DNA from: an uncultured Burkholderiales bacterium
GTDB lineage: Bacteria > Pseudomonadota > Gammaproteobacteria > Burkholderiales > Burkholderiaceae_C
Length of the DNA stretch: 58,954 bases
NCBI GenBank assembly: GCA_902825995.1
Contig: CADEDE010000008.1
Location: 1 to 58,954, forward strand
Direction of reading: 5' to 3'
Position 1 is the stretch's first letter. Each line of letters begins with the position of its first letter. Under the pieces are notes generated by a model. The model saw only the letters and a list, made by a program, of their open reading frames with translations, searched no databases and was not told where the DNA came from. The position numbers and the translations under genes were made by a program. Positions 11,433 to 20,764 of this stretch are shown here, piece by piece.

Positions 11433-12773
11433 ATGGCCAAGCCGATACATGAAATGTCCACCTGGGAAGCCTCTGCGCAGCCCGCGCGGGACTATGACGA
11501 ACAAGACGAGGAAAGCTGGGAGGCCACGCGCCAGCAAACCGGCCTGGCCACGCAATTGATGCGCGACAAGGACGAGTATCTGGCGCAGGCCCAACGCAAC
11601 GTCGGTCGCCAGGTCGGCCAGTCGCAGTGGGAATTGTTCGTCGTGACCGACCCGGCCGAGGCGCTGCGCCAGCAGTTCGAGTTGCTGCAGCCCGAGTACA
11701 TCGCGCTGCACGACATCGGTACCCTGTCGTCGCGCCGCATGCTCGCCGGCCTGGCCGTGGCCACCGGCCGGCCGGTACACCAGTTGCACATCCGTCGCCA
11801 AGGCCTGGGCATGCCGCTGGCGCGGCTGGAGTTCGTTGAACTGCCCGTAGCAGCCGGTCAACCCGTTCTGCGCCTTTACACCACCGAGATCGACGCCGAT
11901 ACCCAGCAGCGACACCGCCTGTCGCACCTGCTGCTGGCCTACAGCCGCCTGGCGGTGGTGATTGTCGGCGACTTGCCGCCGCATGCGTTGGCCACCGCGC
12001 TGCTGCCACTGCACGACGCCATCAAGGCCGGCCCGTGGCCCAACCGCGAATTGTTGATGCTGCCGCTGGCCGGTGCGGCGGCGCTGGCCGGCCAGGCTTC
12101 GCACCTGGCCATCGGCAGCCCCGTACAGGTGCGCACGACGCCGCGGGTCACGCGCCCGGCCGAGGCCTGGAACTACCTGCGCGGGGCCTGGAACAGGATC
12201 TGCGGGCAATGCCGGGGCCAGGCCATCCACCTGTCCGAGATTCTGGGTCCGCTGGCACCACCGCCGGTATCCACGGCGGCCCCTGCACCGCACAGCGCCG
12301 GCTCGCCGCTCGAATCGGCCACCACACCGCCGCGGCCACCGCTGCCGATGCAGCCGATGCCGGCTTTGCGCGCCACAACTACGCCTGCCGCCGCAGCCAT
12401 CGATCCGGCCCTGGCAACCTATATTCGCAAGTGCGGTGAGTTGAAAGGCATGTTCAGCTGCTGCGTCTTCGAGCTGGCCACCCAGCGCACAATCGGACAC
12501 ACCGGCACGCGCCCCGGCCCGGCCGCGCTGGCCTCGCAGGGCGCGACGCTGATGGCCTCGATGGCCGAAGCCGCCCAGGCACTCAACCTCGGCGAAGCCG
12601 CCCCGGATGCTGCCATCACGCTGGGTCGCCATCACCAGTTGCTGCGCGCCGTGCCCGGCCGCCCCGGCATGGCCCTGCACGCCGTGCTCGACCGCAGTCT
12701 GGCCAATCTGACCCTGGTCCGGCTGCAGTTGCAGCGCCTCGATTTGCTGCTCGAAGACGGCGATACGGCCTGA
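11433..12773 (+). CDS. unknown protein with C-terminal roadblock/LC7-like domain (paralogue 2), divergent from nadB
   Basis: A 446-residue soluble protein paralogous to the gene at 7377-8507. An acidic leader of about 50 residues ([11 protein letters not shown]) comes first. The shared alpha/beta domain is at about 60-275 ([18 protein letters not shown] ... [14 protein letters not shown] ... [24 protein letters not shown]). A Pro/Ala-rich linker spans about 280-340, and a roadblock-like C-terminus about 345-446 ([20 protein letters not shown] ... [34 protein letters not shown]). The start could also be the ATG at 11454; neither has a clear ribosome-binding site. The two paralogues bracket nadA and nadB. 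Function unknown. Confidence 0.72.
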   Translation: MAKPIHEMSTWEASAQPARDYDEQDEESWEATRQQTGLATQLMRDKDEYLAQAQRNVGRQVGQSQWELFVVTDPAEALRQQFELLQPEYIALHDIGTLSSRRMLAGLAVATGRPVHQLHIRRQGLGMPLARLEFVELPVAAGQPVLRLYTTEIDADTQQRHRLSHLLLAYSRLAVVIVGDLPPHALATALLPLHDAIKAGPWPNRELLMLPLAGAAALAGQASHLAIGSPVQVRTTPRVTRPAEAWNYLRGAWNRICGQCRGQAIHLSEILGPLAPPPVSTAAPAPHSAGSPLESATTPPRPPLPMQPMPALRATTTPAAAAIDPALATYIRKCGELKGMFSCCVFELATQRTIGHTGTRPGPAALASQGATLMASMAEAAQALNLGEAAPDAAITLGRHHQLLRAVPGRPGMALHAVLDRSLANLTLVRLQLQRLDLLLEDGDTA

Positions 12774-12782
12774 CCATCCGTC

Positions 12783-15383
12783 TCAGTGAACCACGCGCGA
12801 GAACAAGAACTCGCCGCCCTCCACATCGACCGGAATCACCGCCTTGGGCGCGAAGCGGCCTTCGAGGATCAGCTTGGCGACCGGGTTCTCGATGCGCTGC
12901 TGGATCGCGCGCTTGAGCGGCCGCGCGCCGAAGACCGGATCGAAGCCGACCTTGGCGATCTCGGCCAGGGCTTCGTCGGAAACCTCGAGCTGCAAATCCA
13001 TCTTCGCCAGGCGCCCTTGCAGGATCTTCAACTGGATCGCGGCGATTTCGCGGATGTTGGCCTCGCTCAGCGCGTGAAAGACCACCTGCTCGTCGATGCG
13101 GTTCAGGAACTCGGGGCGGAAATGCTGCTTGACTTCGACCTGCACGGCCTCGCGGATCAGCGCGCTGTCGGCGCCGGCCATCTGCATGATCATGTGCGAG
13201 CCCAGGTTGCTGGTCATCACGATCACCGTATTCTTGAAATCCACCGTGCGCCCCTGGCCGTCGGTGAGGCGGCCGTCGTCGAGCACCTGCAACAGCACAT
13301 TGAAGACATCCGGGTGCGCCTTCTCGACCTCGTCGAGCAGCAGCACGCTGTAGGGCTTGCGGCGCACGGCTTCGGTGAGGGTGCCGCCTTCGTCGTAGCC
13401 GACGTAGCCGGGCGGCGCGCCGATCAGGCGGCTGACGCTGTGCTTCTCCATGAACTCGCTCATATCGACGCGCAGCATGTGCTCCTCGCTGTCGAAGAGG
13501 AAACCGGCCAGGGCCTTGCAGAGCTCGGTCTTGCCCACCCCCGTGGGGCCGAGGAAGAGGAAGGAGCCCAGCGGGCGGTTCGGATCGGACAAGCCCGCGC
13601 GTGAACGGCGGATCGCATTGGCCACGGCGCCAATGGCTTCGTCCTGGCCGACCACGCGCTCGTGCAATTTCGCTTCCATCTGCAGCAGCTTGTCGCGTTC
13701 GCCCTGCATCAGCTTGGAGACCGGAATTCCGGTCGAGCGTGAAACGACTTCGGCGATTTCCTCGGCGCCGACCATCGTGCGCAGCAGTTGCGGCCCGGCC
13801 TTGCCCCCCGCCTTGCCCTTCTTGGTTTCCTTGGCCTGCGCATCCTTCAGGGTCTTTTCGAGTTCGGGCAGCTTGCCGTATTGCAGCTCGGCGACCTTGT
13901 CGAAATTGCCCTTGCGCGTCCACGCCTCGATCTGGTGCCGGATGCGGTCGATCTCTTCCTTCACATGCGCCGAGCCTTGCGCGGCGGCCTTCTCGGCCTT
14001 CCAGATTTCTTCCAGATCGGCGGCTTCGCGTTCGAGCTTGCCGATCTCCACTTCGATCAGCTCGAAGCGCTTTTTCGAGGCTTCGTCCTTTTCCTTGCGC
14101 ACCGCCTCGCGCTCGATCTTCAATTGGATCAGGCGGCGATCGAGCTTGTCCATCGCCTCGGGCTTGGAGTCGATCTCGATCTTGATCTTGGCCGCGGCCT
14201 CGTCGATCAGATCGATGGCCTTGTCGGGCAGGAAGCGGTCGGTGATATAGCGATGGCTGAGTTCGGCCGCTGCCACTATCGCCGGGTCGGTGATCTCTAC
14301 GCCGTGGTGAACTTCGTACTTTTCCTGCAAGCCGCGCAGGATGGCGATCGTCGCCTCGACTGTCGGCTCGGCGACCAGCACCTTCTGGAAGCGGCGCTCG
14401 AGCGCGGCGTCCTTCTCGACGTACTTGCGGTATTCGTTGAGCGTGGTCGCGCCGATGCAATGCAACTCGCCGCGCGCCAGCGCCGGCTTCAACATATTGC
14501 CGGCGTCGATCGCGCCCTCGGCCTTGCCGGCGCCGACCATGGTGTGCAACTCGTCGATGAACAGGATGATGCGGCCTTCGTCGGCCGAGACTTCCTTCAG
14601 AACAGCCTTCAGGCGCTCCTCGAACTCGCCCCGGTATTTGGCGCCGGCCAAGAGGCCGGCCATATCGAGCGACAGCACGCGCTTGTCCTTCAGCGTCTCG
14701 GGCACTTCGCCGCTGACGATGCGCTGTGCCAGGCCTTCGACGATGGCCGTCTTGCCCACGCCGGGCTCGCCGATCAGCACCGGGTTGTTCTTGGTCCGCC
14801 GTTGCAGCACCTGGATCGCGCGGCGAATTTCGTCGTCGCGGCCGATGACGGGATCGAGCTTGCCTAGGCGCGCGCGCTCGGTGACATCGACGGTATATTT
14901 CTTCAAGGCTTCGCGCTGGCCTTCGGCTTCCGCCGAATCGACCGTCTGGCCACCGCGCACGGCTTCGATCGCCGCTTCGAGCGCCTTCCTGGTGAGACCG
15001 TGGCCGCGCACCACGCCGCCGAGGTCGGTCCTGGCATCGGCCAGCGCGAGCAGGAACATCTCGCTGGCGACGAACTGGTCGCCGCGCTTGCCGGCTTCCT
15101 TCTCGGCGCCTTGCAGCAGCGCAATCAGATCACGCCCGGGCTGCACCACCTGGCCCTGGCCCTGCACCTGCGGCAGACCGGCCAGCGCCAACTCCATCGC
15201 CGTCTTCAGCGCGGCGGTCTTGGCGCCGGCGCGGTCGAGCAAGGCCTTCGGGCCTTCGGCCTGCGCCAGCATCGCCGCCAACAGGTGCGCCGGCTCGATA
15301 TACGGGTTATCGCGGGCGACGGCCAGGCTCTGGGCGTCGGCCAGGGCCTGCTGGAAGGTGCTGGTCAGTTTGTCGATGCGCAT
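12783..15383 (-). CDS. clpB: ClpB disaggregase (Hsp100)
   Basis: Hexameric AAA+ chaperone that extracts proteins from aggregates together with DnaK. The protein is 866 residues. Clp N-terminal repeats occupy about 1-145. AAA-1 has Walker A GEPGVGKT at 205-212 and Walker B LFIDELH. The coiled-coil middle domain is at about 405-525. AAA-2 has GPTGVGKT near 606 and pore motif [13 protein letters not shown]. It lacks the IGF/L loop that would bind ClpP, as expected for ClpB. It converges on the unknown gene ending at 12773. It is last in a long minus-strand run; the 102 bases upstream may hold a heat-shock promoter, but no sigma-32 consensus is obvious. Confidence 0.97.
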   Translation of the reverse strand: MRIDKLTSTFQQALADAQSLAVARDNPYIEPAHLLAAMLAQAEGPKALLDRAGAKTAALKTAMELALAGLPQVQGQGQVVQPGRDLIALLQGAEKEAGKRGDQFVASEMFLLALADARTDLGGVVRGHGLTRKALEAAIEAVRGGQTVDSAEAEGQREALKKYTVDVTERARLGKLDPVIGRDDEIRRAIQVLQRRTKNNPVLIGEPGVGKTAIVEGLAQRIVSGEVPETLKDKRVLSLDMAGLLAGAKYRGEFEERLKAVLKEVSADEGRIILFIDELHTMVGAGKAEGAIDAGNMLKPALARGELHCIGATTLNEYRKYVEKDAALERRFQKVLVAEPTVEATIAILRGLQEKYEVHHGVEITDPAIVAAAELSHRYITDRFLPDKAIDLIDEAAAKIKIEIDSKPEAMDKLDRRLIQLKIEREAVRKEKDEASKKRFELIEVEIGKLEREAADLEEIWKAEKAAAQGSAHVKEEIDRIRHQIEAWTRKGNFDKVAELQYGKLPELEKTLKDAQAKETKKGKAGGKAGPQLLRTMVGAEEIAEVVSRSTGIPVSKLMQGERDKLLQMEAKLHERVVGQDEAIGAVANAIRRSRAGLSDPNRPLGSFLFLGPTGVGKTELCKALAGFLFDSEEHMLRVDMSEFMEKHSVSRLIGAPPGYVGYDEGGTLTEAVRRKPYSVLLLDEVEKAHPDVFNVLLQVLDDGRLTDGQGRTVDFKNTVIVMTSNLGSHMIMQMAGADSALIREAVQVEVKQHFRPEFLNRIDEQVVFHALSEANIREIAAIQLKILQGRLAKMDLQLEVSDEALAEIAKVGFDPVFGARPLKRAIQQRIENPVAKLILEGRFAPKAVIPVDVEGGEFLFSRVVH

Positions 15384-15485
15384 GGTGAGGCTCCAACTCG
15401 GTTATTTGCGATCTGCGGGGCGAAGGCGCAGGTTTCAAGTCGGCTGGTTCAGCGGCACAACCGGGCGGGCCTTGCGGACTTCGAA

Positions 15486-16301
15486 TCAGAAGCGGCGCAG
15501 AAGAAATTCGACCAACGCGCGGTTGAACGGCCCGGGCGCCTCGATGTTGGCCAGGTGGCCAACGCCGGCCAGGCACAGATACTCGACACCGGCGATGCGC
15601 GCCGCCATCTGCTGCATCACCGCAGGCGGCGCATTGCGATCGTGCTCGCCTGCGAGGCACAACACCGGCAGACGCAGCTCACCCAACCGCTCGCGGCGAT
15701 CGAAGCCGGCAATGGCCTGCAGCGCGCGCCGGTACGTGACCTCGGGCACGGCCGACATCAAGACGGCTGCACGCGCCACGGCGTCGTGCGGCGCGGTGGG
15801 CGAGGCCATGCCGAGCGCCAGGCCCGGCGCCAGTGCGGCCATGCCGCCTCCTGCGTCCAGCGGCGCCAGGCGTTGGGCCAGGAACTCGGCCTGCCAGGCG
15901 CCGTCGGGCCGGCCGAAAGCCGGCAAAGTGGCGCTGAGGACCAAGGCCCGCACGCACGCGGGCGAGCGGGCCATCAACTCCTGCGCCACCATGCCGCCCA
16001 TGCTGTGACCGACCAGCGCGCAGGGTTCGACGGACAAGGAGTCGATCAGCGCCGCAACGGCCGCGGCCAGGCCGGCCATGTCGTAGGGTTCGATCGAGGG
16101 CGAGTCACCGTAGCCGGGCAGATCGACAGCGATCGCCGTGAAGCCCGCTTCGGCCAGCGCGCTGCCGGTGCCCGAGATACTGTCGCCCCAGGCTTCGCGC
16201 CCGCCACCCACGCCGTGCAGCAGCACGACCGCACGGCTCCTGCCGTCGCCCCAACGCAGGTGGGCCAAGGGAGCGTCGCGAACGAGGGCGACGGCGCTCA
16301 C
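15486..16301 (-). CDS. alpha/beta hydrolase
   Basis: A 271-residue alpha/beta hydrolase resembling the 3-oxoadipate enol-lactonase group. The oxyanion-hole motif is [12 protein letters not shown], the nucleophile elbow GHSMGG, the acid is in CLAGEHDRN and the base in [11 protein letters not shown]. No ATG fits. A GTG at 16301 gives a normal N-terminus ([20 protein letters not shown]) and leaves a 43-base gap after the flavin reductase. The substrate is unknown. Pairing with a flavin reductase suggests a degradative or detoxifying role. BioH-like activity, missing from the biotin cluster at 40-46 kb, cannot be excluded. Confidence 0.8.
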   Translation of the reverse strand: MSAVALVRDAPLAHLRWGDGRSRAVVLLHGVGGGREAWGDSISGTGSALAEAGFTAIAVDLPGYGDSPSIEPYDMAGLAAAVAALIDSLSVEPCALVGHSMGGMVAQELMARSPACVRALVLSATLPAFGRPDGAWQAEFLAQRLAPLDAGGGMAALAPGLALGMASPTAPHDAVARAAVLMSAVPEVTYRRALQAIAGFDRRERLGELRLPVLCLAGEHDRNAPPAVMQQMAARIAGVEYLCLAGVGHLANIEAPGPFNRALVEFLLRRF

Positions 16302-16344
16302 GGCAGTAGCCCGTCGCGCACTGCCGCCCGGCCGTCGTCCCCGA

Positions 16345-16869
16345 TCACGATCCGCACGGCATCCTGCCAGTCGTGTTTGAAAGAACTTCTCCCAGCCAGT
16401 GGTAGTGCCCACCGTGATAGACCAGCGGCGGCACGATTTGGGAAGTGACGGCGACGACGCGGCCGAGATACAGCCGGTGATCGCCCGCCACCTGGTGCGA
16501 GGCGAGTTCGCATTCGAAGGTCGCCGCGCAGCCGGCCAGGACTGGCACGCCGGCAACGCCCTGGCCCCACAGCCCGGCGTCGAATTTGGCCGGCACCGCC
16601 GACGCAAAGCGCCGCGACAGATCGACTTGCGCCTGGGCCAGCACATTGATGGCGAAATGCCCGGCTCCATCGAAGACCGCCAGGCTCGGGCTCGCCAGCC
16701 GCAACGACCACAAGACCATCGGCGGATCGAGCGACAAGGCACTGAAGGAATTGACGGTCAACCCAACCCGCTCGCCCGTCGAAGCACGGCAGGTAACGAT
16801 GGTCACACCCGTGGCAAAGCCGCCAAGCGCCGTGCGCAGCGCGCGTGAGTCGAGCATTCCGTCGTTCAT
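16345..16869 (-). CDS. flavin reductase family protein (HpaC-like)
   Basis: A 174-residue FMN-binding split-barrel protein of the short flavin reductase family. It begins LRTALGGFATGVTIVTCR, has the flavin motif GLTVNSFSALSLDPPMVLWSL, and ends with the histidine-rich YHGGHYHWLGEVL. Such enzymes supply reduced flavin to two-component monooxygenases, but no oxygenase partner is present here. The ATG at 16869 is 32 bases after crcB. The position suggests co-transcription with the molybdopterin genes upstream and the hydrolase downstream. Confidence 0.85.
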   Translation of the reverse strand: MNDGMLDSRALRTALGGFATGVTIVTCRASTGERVGLTVNSFSALSLDPPMVLWSLRLASPSLAVFDGAGHFAINVLAQAQVDLSRRFASAVPAKFDAGLWGQGVAGVPVLAGCAATFECELASHQVAGDHRLYLGRVVAVTSQIVPPLVYHGGHYHWLGEVLSNTTGRMPCGS

Positions 16870-16901
16870 GTCGGCCGGACTGTAAGTTGGCAGCGCTGGA
16901 A

Positions 16902-17300
16902 TCAAGGCCCGACCAAGACCCTGACCGTGGCCAGCCCGAGCAGAGTCAGCAGCAGCGAACCGGCCAGGTGCGACAGCGCAATCGTCGCCGCCCACCCCAC
17001 TTCACCGCGCGCAAAGGCGTTGACCACCTCGGCCGAGAAGGTCGAAAAGGTGGTCAGGCCGCCGAGGAAGCCTGTGATCAGCGCCAGCCGCCACAACAGC
17101 GACAGATCGCTGCGCCAGGCAAAGAAAGCGATCGCCACGCCGACGAGGTAGCCGCCGATCAAGTTGGCCGCCAGCGTACCGAGCGGCAGGGGTGGCAACA
17201 GGCGGTTGAGCGTTTCGCCCAGGGCATAACGCAGGCAGGCGCCGATGCCTGCGCCAAAGAATACGGCCACGAGCGACGAGCCTATCGGTACTGACGTCAT
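16902..17300 (-). CDS. crcB: fluoride channel FluC/CrcB
   Basis: A 132-residue protein with four hydrophobic segments. Family motifs are present: GAGIGACLRY near the N-terminus, LAANLIGGYLVG (pore Asn), and GFLGGLTTFSTFSAE (phenylalanine box and central Na+ site). It works as a dual-topology dimer that exports fluoride. Its ATG overlaps the moaE TGA (ATGA), so it is translated as part of the operon and there is no room for a fluoride riboswitch. The start at 17300 is chosen over 17369, which lies inside moaE. Confidence 0.93.
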   Translation of the reverse strand: MTSVPIGSSLVAVFFGAGIGACLRYALGETLNRLLPPLPLGTLAANLIGGYLVGVAIAFFAWRSDLSLLWRLALITGFLGGLTTFSTFSAEVVNAFARGEVGWAATIALSHLAGSLLLTLLGLATVRVLVGP

Positions 17301-17848
17301 CCCGCGTTGCCGCTCTTCAAACCCCAGCGTTCGAGCGCCGCGTCGTCGGCGACGCACGCATCGACCCACTCGGTCGTGCCGTCCGGGCGCTGCTCTTTCT
17401 TCCAGAACGGGGCCTGAGTCTTCAGGTAGTCCATCAAAAACTGGCAGGCGGCAAAGGCCTCGCCACGGTGTGACGAGCTCACCGCCACGAGCACGATCTG
17501 GTCCTGCGGCGCGAGCACGCCGACACGGTGAATGACCCGCGCAGCGCGCAGGTCGAAGCGCTGGTGAGCGGCGTCGATCATGGCCTCGATCGCGCGCTCG
17601 GTCATGCCCGGGTAATGCTCGAGCTCCATGCGCGCGGTGTTTGCCGGGCCGGTGCCCTCGCTGCGGTCGCGCACGGTACCGATGAAGCTGGCCACGGCGC
17701 CAACGGCCGCGTCGCCGGAACGCAGTTCGGCGATTTCGCGGCCGATATCGAAATCTTCGTGCTGGATGCGAACGCGCGCTGCGGTCAGTGCAGAACCTTC
17801 GTGCTGCGCACTGCGGTTTTCGCCCTTGGGGCGGCCCGGCAGGCTCAT
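17297..17848 (-). CDS. moaE: molybdopterin synthase catalytic subunit, with repeat-derived N-terminus
   Basis: Large subunit of molybdopterin synthase, which transfers sulfur from MoaD thiocarboxylate to precursor Z. It is 183 residues, about 30 longer than usual. The first 18 residues, MSLPGRPKGENRSAQHEG, come from the dispersed repeat. The true MoaE domain starts near VRIQHEDFDIG and includes HYPGMTERAIEAM, SSHRGEAFAACQF and the active-site lysine segment WKKEQRPDG. No ATG, GTG or TTG lies between the repeat and the domain, so the repeat ATG at 17848 is the only ordinary start. A strong GGAGG stands 6 bases before it. It lies 2 bases after moaD. Confidence 0.95.
   Translation of the reverse strand: MSLPGRPKGENRSAQHEGSALTAARVRIQHEDFDIGREIAELRSGDAAVGAVASFIGTVRDRSEGTGPANTARMELEHYPGMTERAIEAMIDAAHQRFDLRAARVIHRVGVLAPQDQIVLVAVSSSHRGEAFAACQFLMDYLKTQAPFWKKEQRPDGTTEWVDACVADDAALERWGLKSGNAG
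17795..17848 (-). repeat. REP-like start-codon repeat, copy C, forming the moaE 5' end
   Basis: Minus-strand copy starting ATGAGCCTGCCGGGCCGCCC and ending CACGAAGGT. It differs from the terminal copies at a few positions (C to T in the first stem, giving a G-U pair; AAAACCGC in place of ATACCGG). It directly abuts the native ribosome-binding site of moaE. Confidence 0.9.
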
Positions 17849-17850
17849 GG

Positions 17851-18102
17851 TCAACCTCCGGTCACCGGGGGAAAGAAGGCCACCTCGGCGCCGTCTTCGA
17901 GCGCTGCCGATTCGTCGGCCAGAACCTGGTTGACGGCGCAGCGCAGCGCACGGCTGCGGCGCAAGGCTTCAGCGTGATGCGGGCTGCTGGCGATCAGTCG
18001 ATCGCGCAAGATGCGAACTGTCGCCGAAGCCGGCAGATGGACGGTTTCCTGCGCGCCCAGAGCCTCGCGCAACGCAGCGAAATAGCGCACGGTGAGCTTC
18101 AT
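17851..18102 (-). CDS. moaD: molybdopterin synthase sulfur-carrier subunit
   Basis: An 83-residue ubiquitin-fold protein ending in the required Gly-Gly (FFPPVTGG), which is adenylated and thiocarboxylated before sulfur donation. The N-terminus MKLTVRYFAALREALG is typical. The ATG at 18102 directly follows the moeA TGA, and moaE begins 2 bases after its stop, so these three genes form one translation-coupled block. Confidence 0.95.
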   Translation of the reverse strand: MKLTVRYFAALREALGAQETVHLPASATVRILRDRLIASSPHHAEALRRSRALRCAVNQVLADESAALEDGAEVAFFPPVTGG

Positions 18103-19365
18103 TCAGGCGCCAATCAACATCGCCAAGGGCCGGTAGGCGAGGACTGCGCCGCGCGCGATGGCCTGGCCGGGGGGGTTGTCAACCAGGCCGTCGGCCCACA
18201 CGGCCGAAGTCAGCACGCCCGAACTCTGGTTCAAAAATAGATCGAGTCCGCCGCCGGCATTGCGGCGCACGCGCAGAAACTCGCGCCGCTGGTCAGGGTG
18301 CGGCCAATCGAAATGGGCCTGCATCGGCAAGGCCTCCGGCAGCGCCACGGGCAGGCCCTGCATGCCACGCAGGAGCGGCGCAACCGTGAGCAGGAAGGTC
18401 ACGAAACTCGACACCGGATTGCCCGGCAGACCAATGAACAAGCACTCGCCGCCGCCTCTTTCATCTGATTCACGGCGCACGGCCCCGAAGGCCAGCGGTT
18501 TGCCGGGTTTGATGGCCACTTGCCACAACTCGACACGGCCCTCGGCAGCGACGGCGGGCTTGACATGGTCTTCTTCGCCGACCGATACGCCTCCCGAGCT
18601 GAGGATCAGGTCGTGCGTCGCTGCCGCACGGCGCAGCGCATCGCGGGTCGCCTCGAGCCGGTCGGGCACGACGCCCAGGTCAGTGACATCGCAACCCGCG
18701 GCCTGCAGCAGGCCGCGCAGCGTGAAGCGGTTGGCGTTGTAGATCGCGCCGGGCGGCAGGGCCGCCGCTGCAACGGCGCCCGGCATCACCAGTTCGTCGC
18801 CGGTGGAAAACAGCGCGACGCGCGGACGGCGACACACCGTCAGCGCCGCCGCGCCGACGCTGGCGGCCAGGCCCAGCGCCTGTGGCGTAAGGCGCGAGCC
18901 GCGCGCGAGCACGATGGCGCCGACGTGAACGTCTTCGCCGCGGCGGCGGATCCATTGGCCGGGCAACGGCGTGACATCGATGCGCACGCCGCCATCGAGC
19001 GCTGCACATTGCTCCTGCATGACCACGGCGTCGGCACCGGCCGGCACCTGCGCACCGGTGAAGATGCGTGCCGCGCTGCCGGCGGTCAACGGCGTGCCGA
19101 CGCTGCCGGCGGCAATACGTTGGCTGAGCGGCAAGATCGCGCCCGGCTTTGACACATCGGCCACGCGCACGGCGTAGCCGTCCATCGAACTGTTGTCGGC
19201 GGGTGGCACATCGATGGCCGAGACCACATCGGCGGCCAGCACGCGGCCGAGGGCGTCGAAGGTCGACACCGATTCGACGTCGGCGATGCGCGCCGCGCCC
19301 GCGCCGGCCGTCAGGCGCGCCAGCACCTCGTCGAGGCTCGACAGCCGCGGCCGATCGTCAGACAT
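18103..19365 (-). CDS. moeA: molybdopterin molybdenumtransferase
   Basis: Inserts molybdate into adenylated molybdopterin. The protein is 420 residues with the normal four-domain MoeA layout. Motifs include LAADVVSAIDVPPADNSSMDGYAV, the MPT-binding-like ILSSGGVSVGEEDHVK (about 250) and GLPGNPVSSFVTF (about 310). The gene overlaps the 3' end of thrC by 8 bases. Linkage of thrC to moeA is conserved in several Burkholderiales and reflects operon structure rather than a shared pathway. Confidence 0.96.
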   Translation of the reverse strand: MSDDRPRLSSLDEVLARLTAGAGAARIADVESVSTFDALGRVLAADVVSAIDVPPADNSSMDGYAVRVADVSKPGAILPLSQRIAAGSVGTPLTAGSAARIFTGAQVPAGADAVVMQEQCAALDGGVRIDVTPLPGQWIRRRGEDVHVGAIVLARGSRLTPQALGLAASVGAAALTVCRRPRVALFSTGDELVMPGAVAAAALPPGAIYNANRFTLRGLLQAAGCDVTDLGVVPDRLEATRDALRRAAATHDLILSSGGVSVGEEDHVKPAVAAEGRVELWQVAIKPGKPLAFGAVRRESDERGGGECLFIGLPGNPVSSFVTFLLTVAPLLRGMQGLPVALPEALPMQAHFDWPHPDQRREFLRVRRNAGGGLDLFLNQSSGVLTSAVWADGLVDNPPGQAIARGAVLAYRPLAMLIGA

Positions 19366-20764
19366 GGGCTTCGATGTAGCACTTGACTGCGTTCACGTCG
19401 GCCGGTAGTACGGCAAAACACTTGGGCAGGGTTTCGATGCCGGCAAAACCCGGCGGGCGCTCGGGCTCGCGGCCGAGCGCTTCACGAATCGTCTCGGCAA
19501 ACTTGGCCGGCAGAGCGGTCTCCAGCACCAGCAGCGCCTGCCCATTGCGCCGATGTTCGCGGCCCACCTTCAGGCCGTCGGCGGTGTGGGTATCGATGAC
19601 CCTGCCGAAGCGCTGCCAAGTATCGCGGATGGTGGCCATGCGGTCGGCGTGGGTGCTCTTGCCGGAGACGAAACCGAACCCGGCGATGCGTGCGAACTCG
19701 TCGCGTGTGAGCGTGAAGCTGCCTTTCTCGCGAAGATCGACATCAAACAGTGTGCGCACGCGCGCGCCATCGCGGCCCAGCAGGTCGAACACAAAGCGCT
19801 CGAAATTGCTGGCCTTGCTGATGTCCATCGACGGACTCGAGGTTTCGTGCGTTTCGGCGTTCGCCCGCGGCCGGTAGGTGCCGCTCTTGAAGAACTCGTC
19901 GAGCACATCGTTCTCGTTGGTGGCGCAAACCAGGCGGTCCACGGCCAAACCCATCATGCGTGCGATGTGGCCGGCGCAAATGTTGCCGAAGTTGCCCGAG
20001 GGCACAGCAAAGCTGACCGGTTGCGAATTCGCCGTCGTCACCCGGAAATAGCCAGCGAAATAATAGACGACTTGGGCCAGCAGTCGCGCCCAGTTGATCG
20101 AGTTGACGGTGCCGATGCGGTACGCGCGTTTGAAGGCCAGGTCGTTGCTGACCGCCTTGACGATGTCCTGGCAATCGTCGAACACGCCGTCGATGGCCAG
20201 GTTGTGGATATTCGCGTCCTGCAGGCTGAACATCTGCGCCTGCTGGAACGGGCTCATGCGACCGTTCGGGCTGAGCATGAAAATGTTGATGCCGCGCTTG
20301 CCGCGCATCGCGTGCTCGGCCGCGCTGCCGGTATCGCCCGAAGTCGCGCCCAGGATATTCAGCGTCTGCCCGCGCCGCGCCAGTTCGTATTCGAACAGGC
20401 CGCCGAGCAGCTGCATCGCCATGTCCTTGAAGGCCAGCGTCGGGCCGTTGGACAGGGCTTCGAGCGCCACACCGGCTTCGAGCGGCTTGAGCGGCACGAT
20501 GGCCTCGCTGCCGAATACCGCGGCGGTGTAGGTCTTGCGGCACAGCGCGCGCAAGTCGCCGGGCGGGATGTCGTCGATATACAGCGAGAGGATTTCAAAC
20601 GCCAGGTCGGCGTAGGGCAGCCCGCGCCATTTTGTCAACGTGGCGCTGTCGATGTGCGGATACAGCGTCGGCAAATAGAGGCCGCCGTCGGGTGCGAGAC
20701 CCTCCAAAAGAATGTCGCAGAAGGCGCGCGGTTTCGCGTCGCCGCGCGTGCTGATGTACTTCAC
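19358..20764 (-). CDS. thrC: threonine synthase
   Basis: PLP enzyme converting O-phosphohomoserine to threonine. The protein is 468 residues, matching the longer proteobacterial/yeast-type enzyme. The PLP lysine lies in NGPTLAFKDMAMQ and the phosphate-binding loop in GATSGDTGSAAEHA. It starts with a GTG at 20764 that overlaps the hom stop (GTGA), so it is coupled to hom. With hom upstream and lysC at 27.4 kb, most of the aspartate-to-threonine route is in this window. Confidence 0.97.
   Translation of the reverse strand: MKYISTRGDAKPRAFCDILLEGLAPDGGLYLPTLYPHIDSATLTKWRGLPYADLAFEILSLYIDDIPPGDLRALCRKTYTAAVFGSEAIVPLKPLEAGVALEALSNGPTLAFKDMAMQLLGGLFEYELARRGQTLNILGATSGDTGSAAEHAMRGKRGINIFMLSPNGRMSPFQQAQMFSLQDANIHNLAIDGVFDDCQDIVKAVSNDLAFKRAYRIGTVNSINWARLLAQVVYYFAGYFRVTTANSQPVSFAVPSGNFGNICAGHIARMMGLAVDRLVCATNENDVLDEFFKSGTYRPRANAETHETSSPSMDISKASNFERFVFDLLGRDGARVRTLFDVDLREKGSFTLTRDEFARIAGFGFVSGKSTHADRMATIRDTWQRFGRVIDTHTADGLKVGREHRRNGQALLVLETALPAKFAETIREALGREPERPPGFAGIETLPKCFAVLPADVNAVKCYIEAHV

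Noticed and set aside
16902-17300. Fluoride riboswitch for crcB
   Set aside because: The crcB start overlaps moaE, so there is no untranslated leader, and no fluoride riboswitch pseudoknot sequence was seen nearby.
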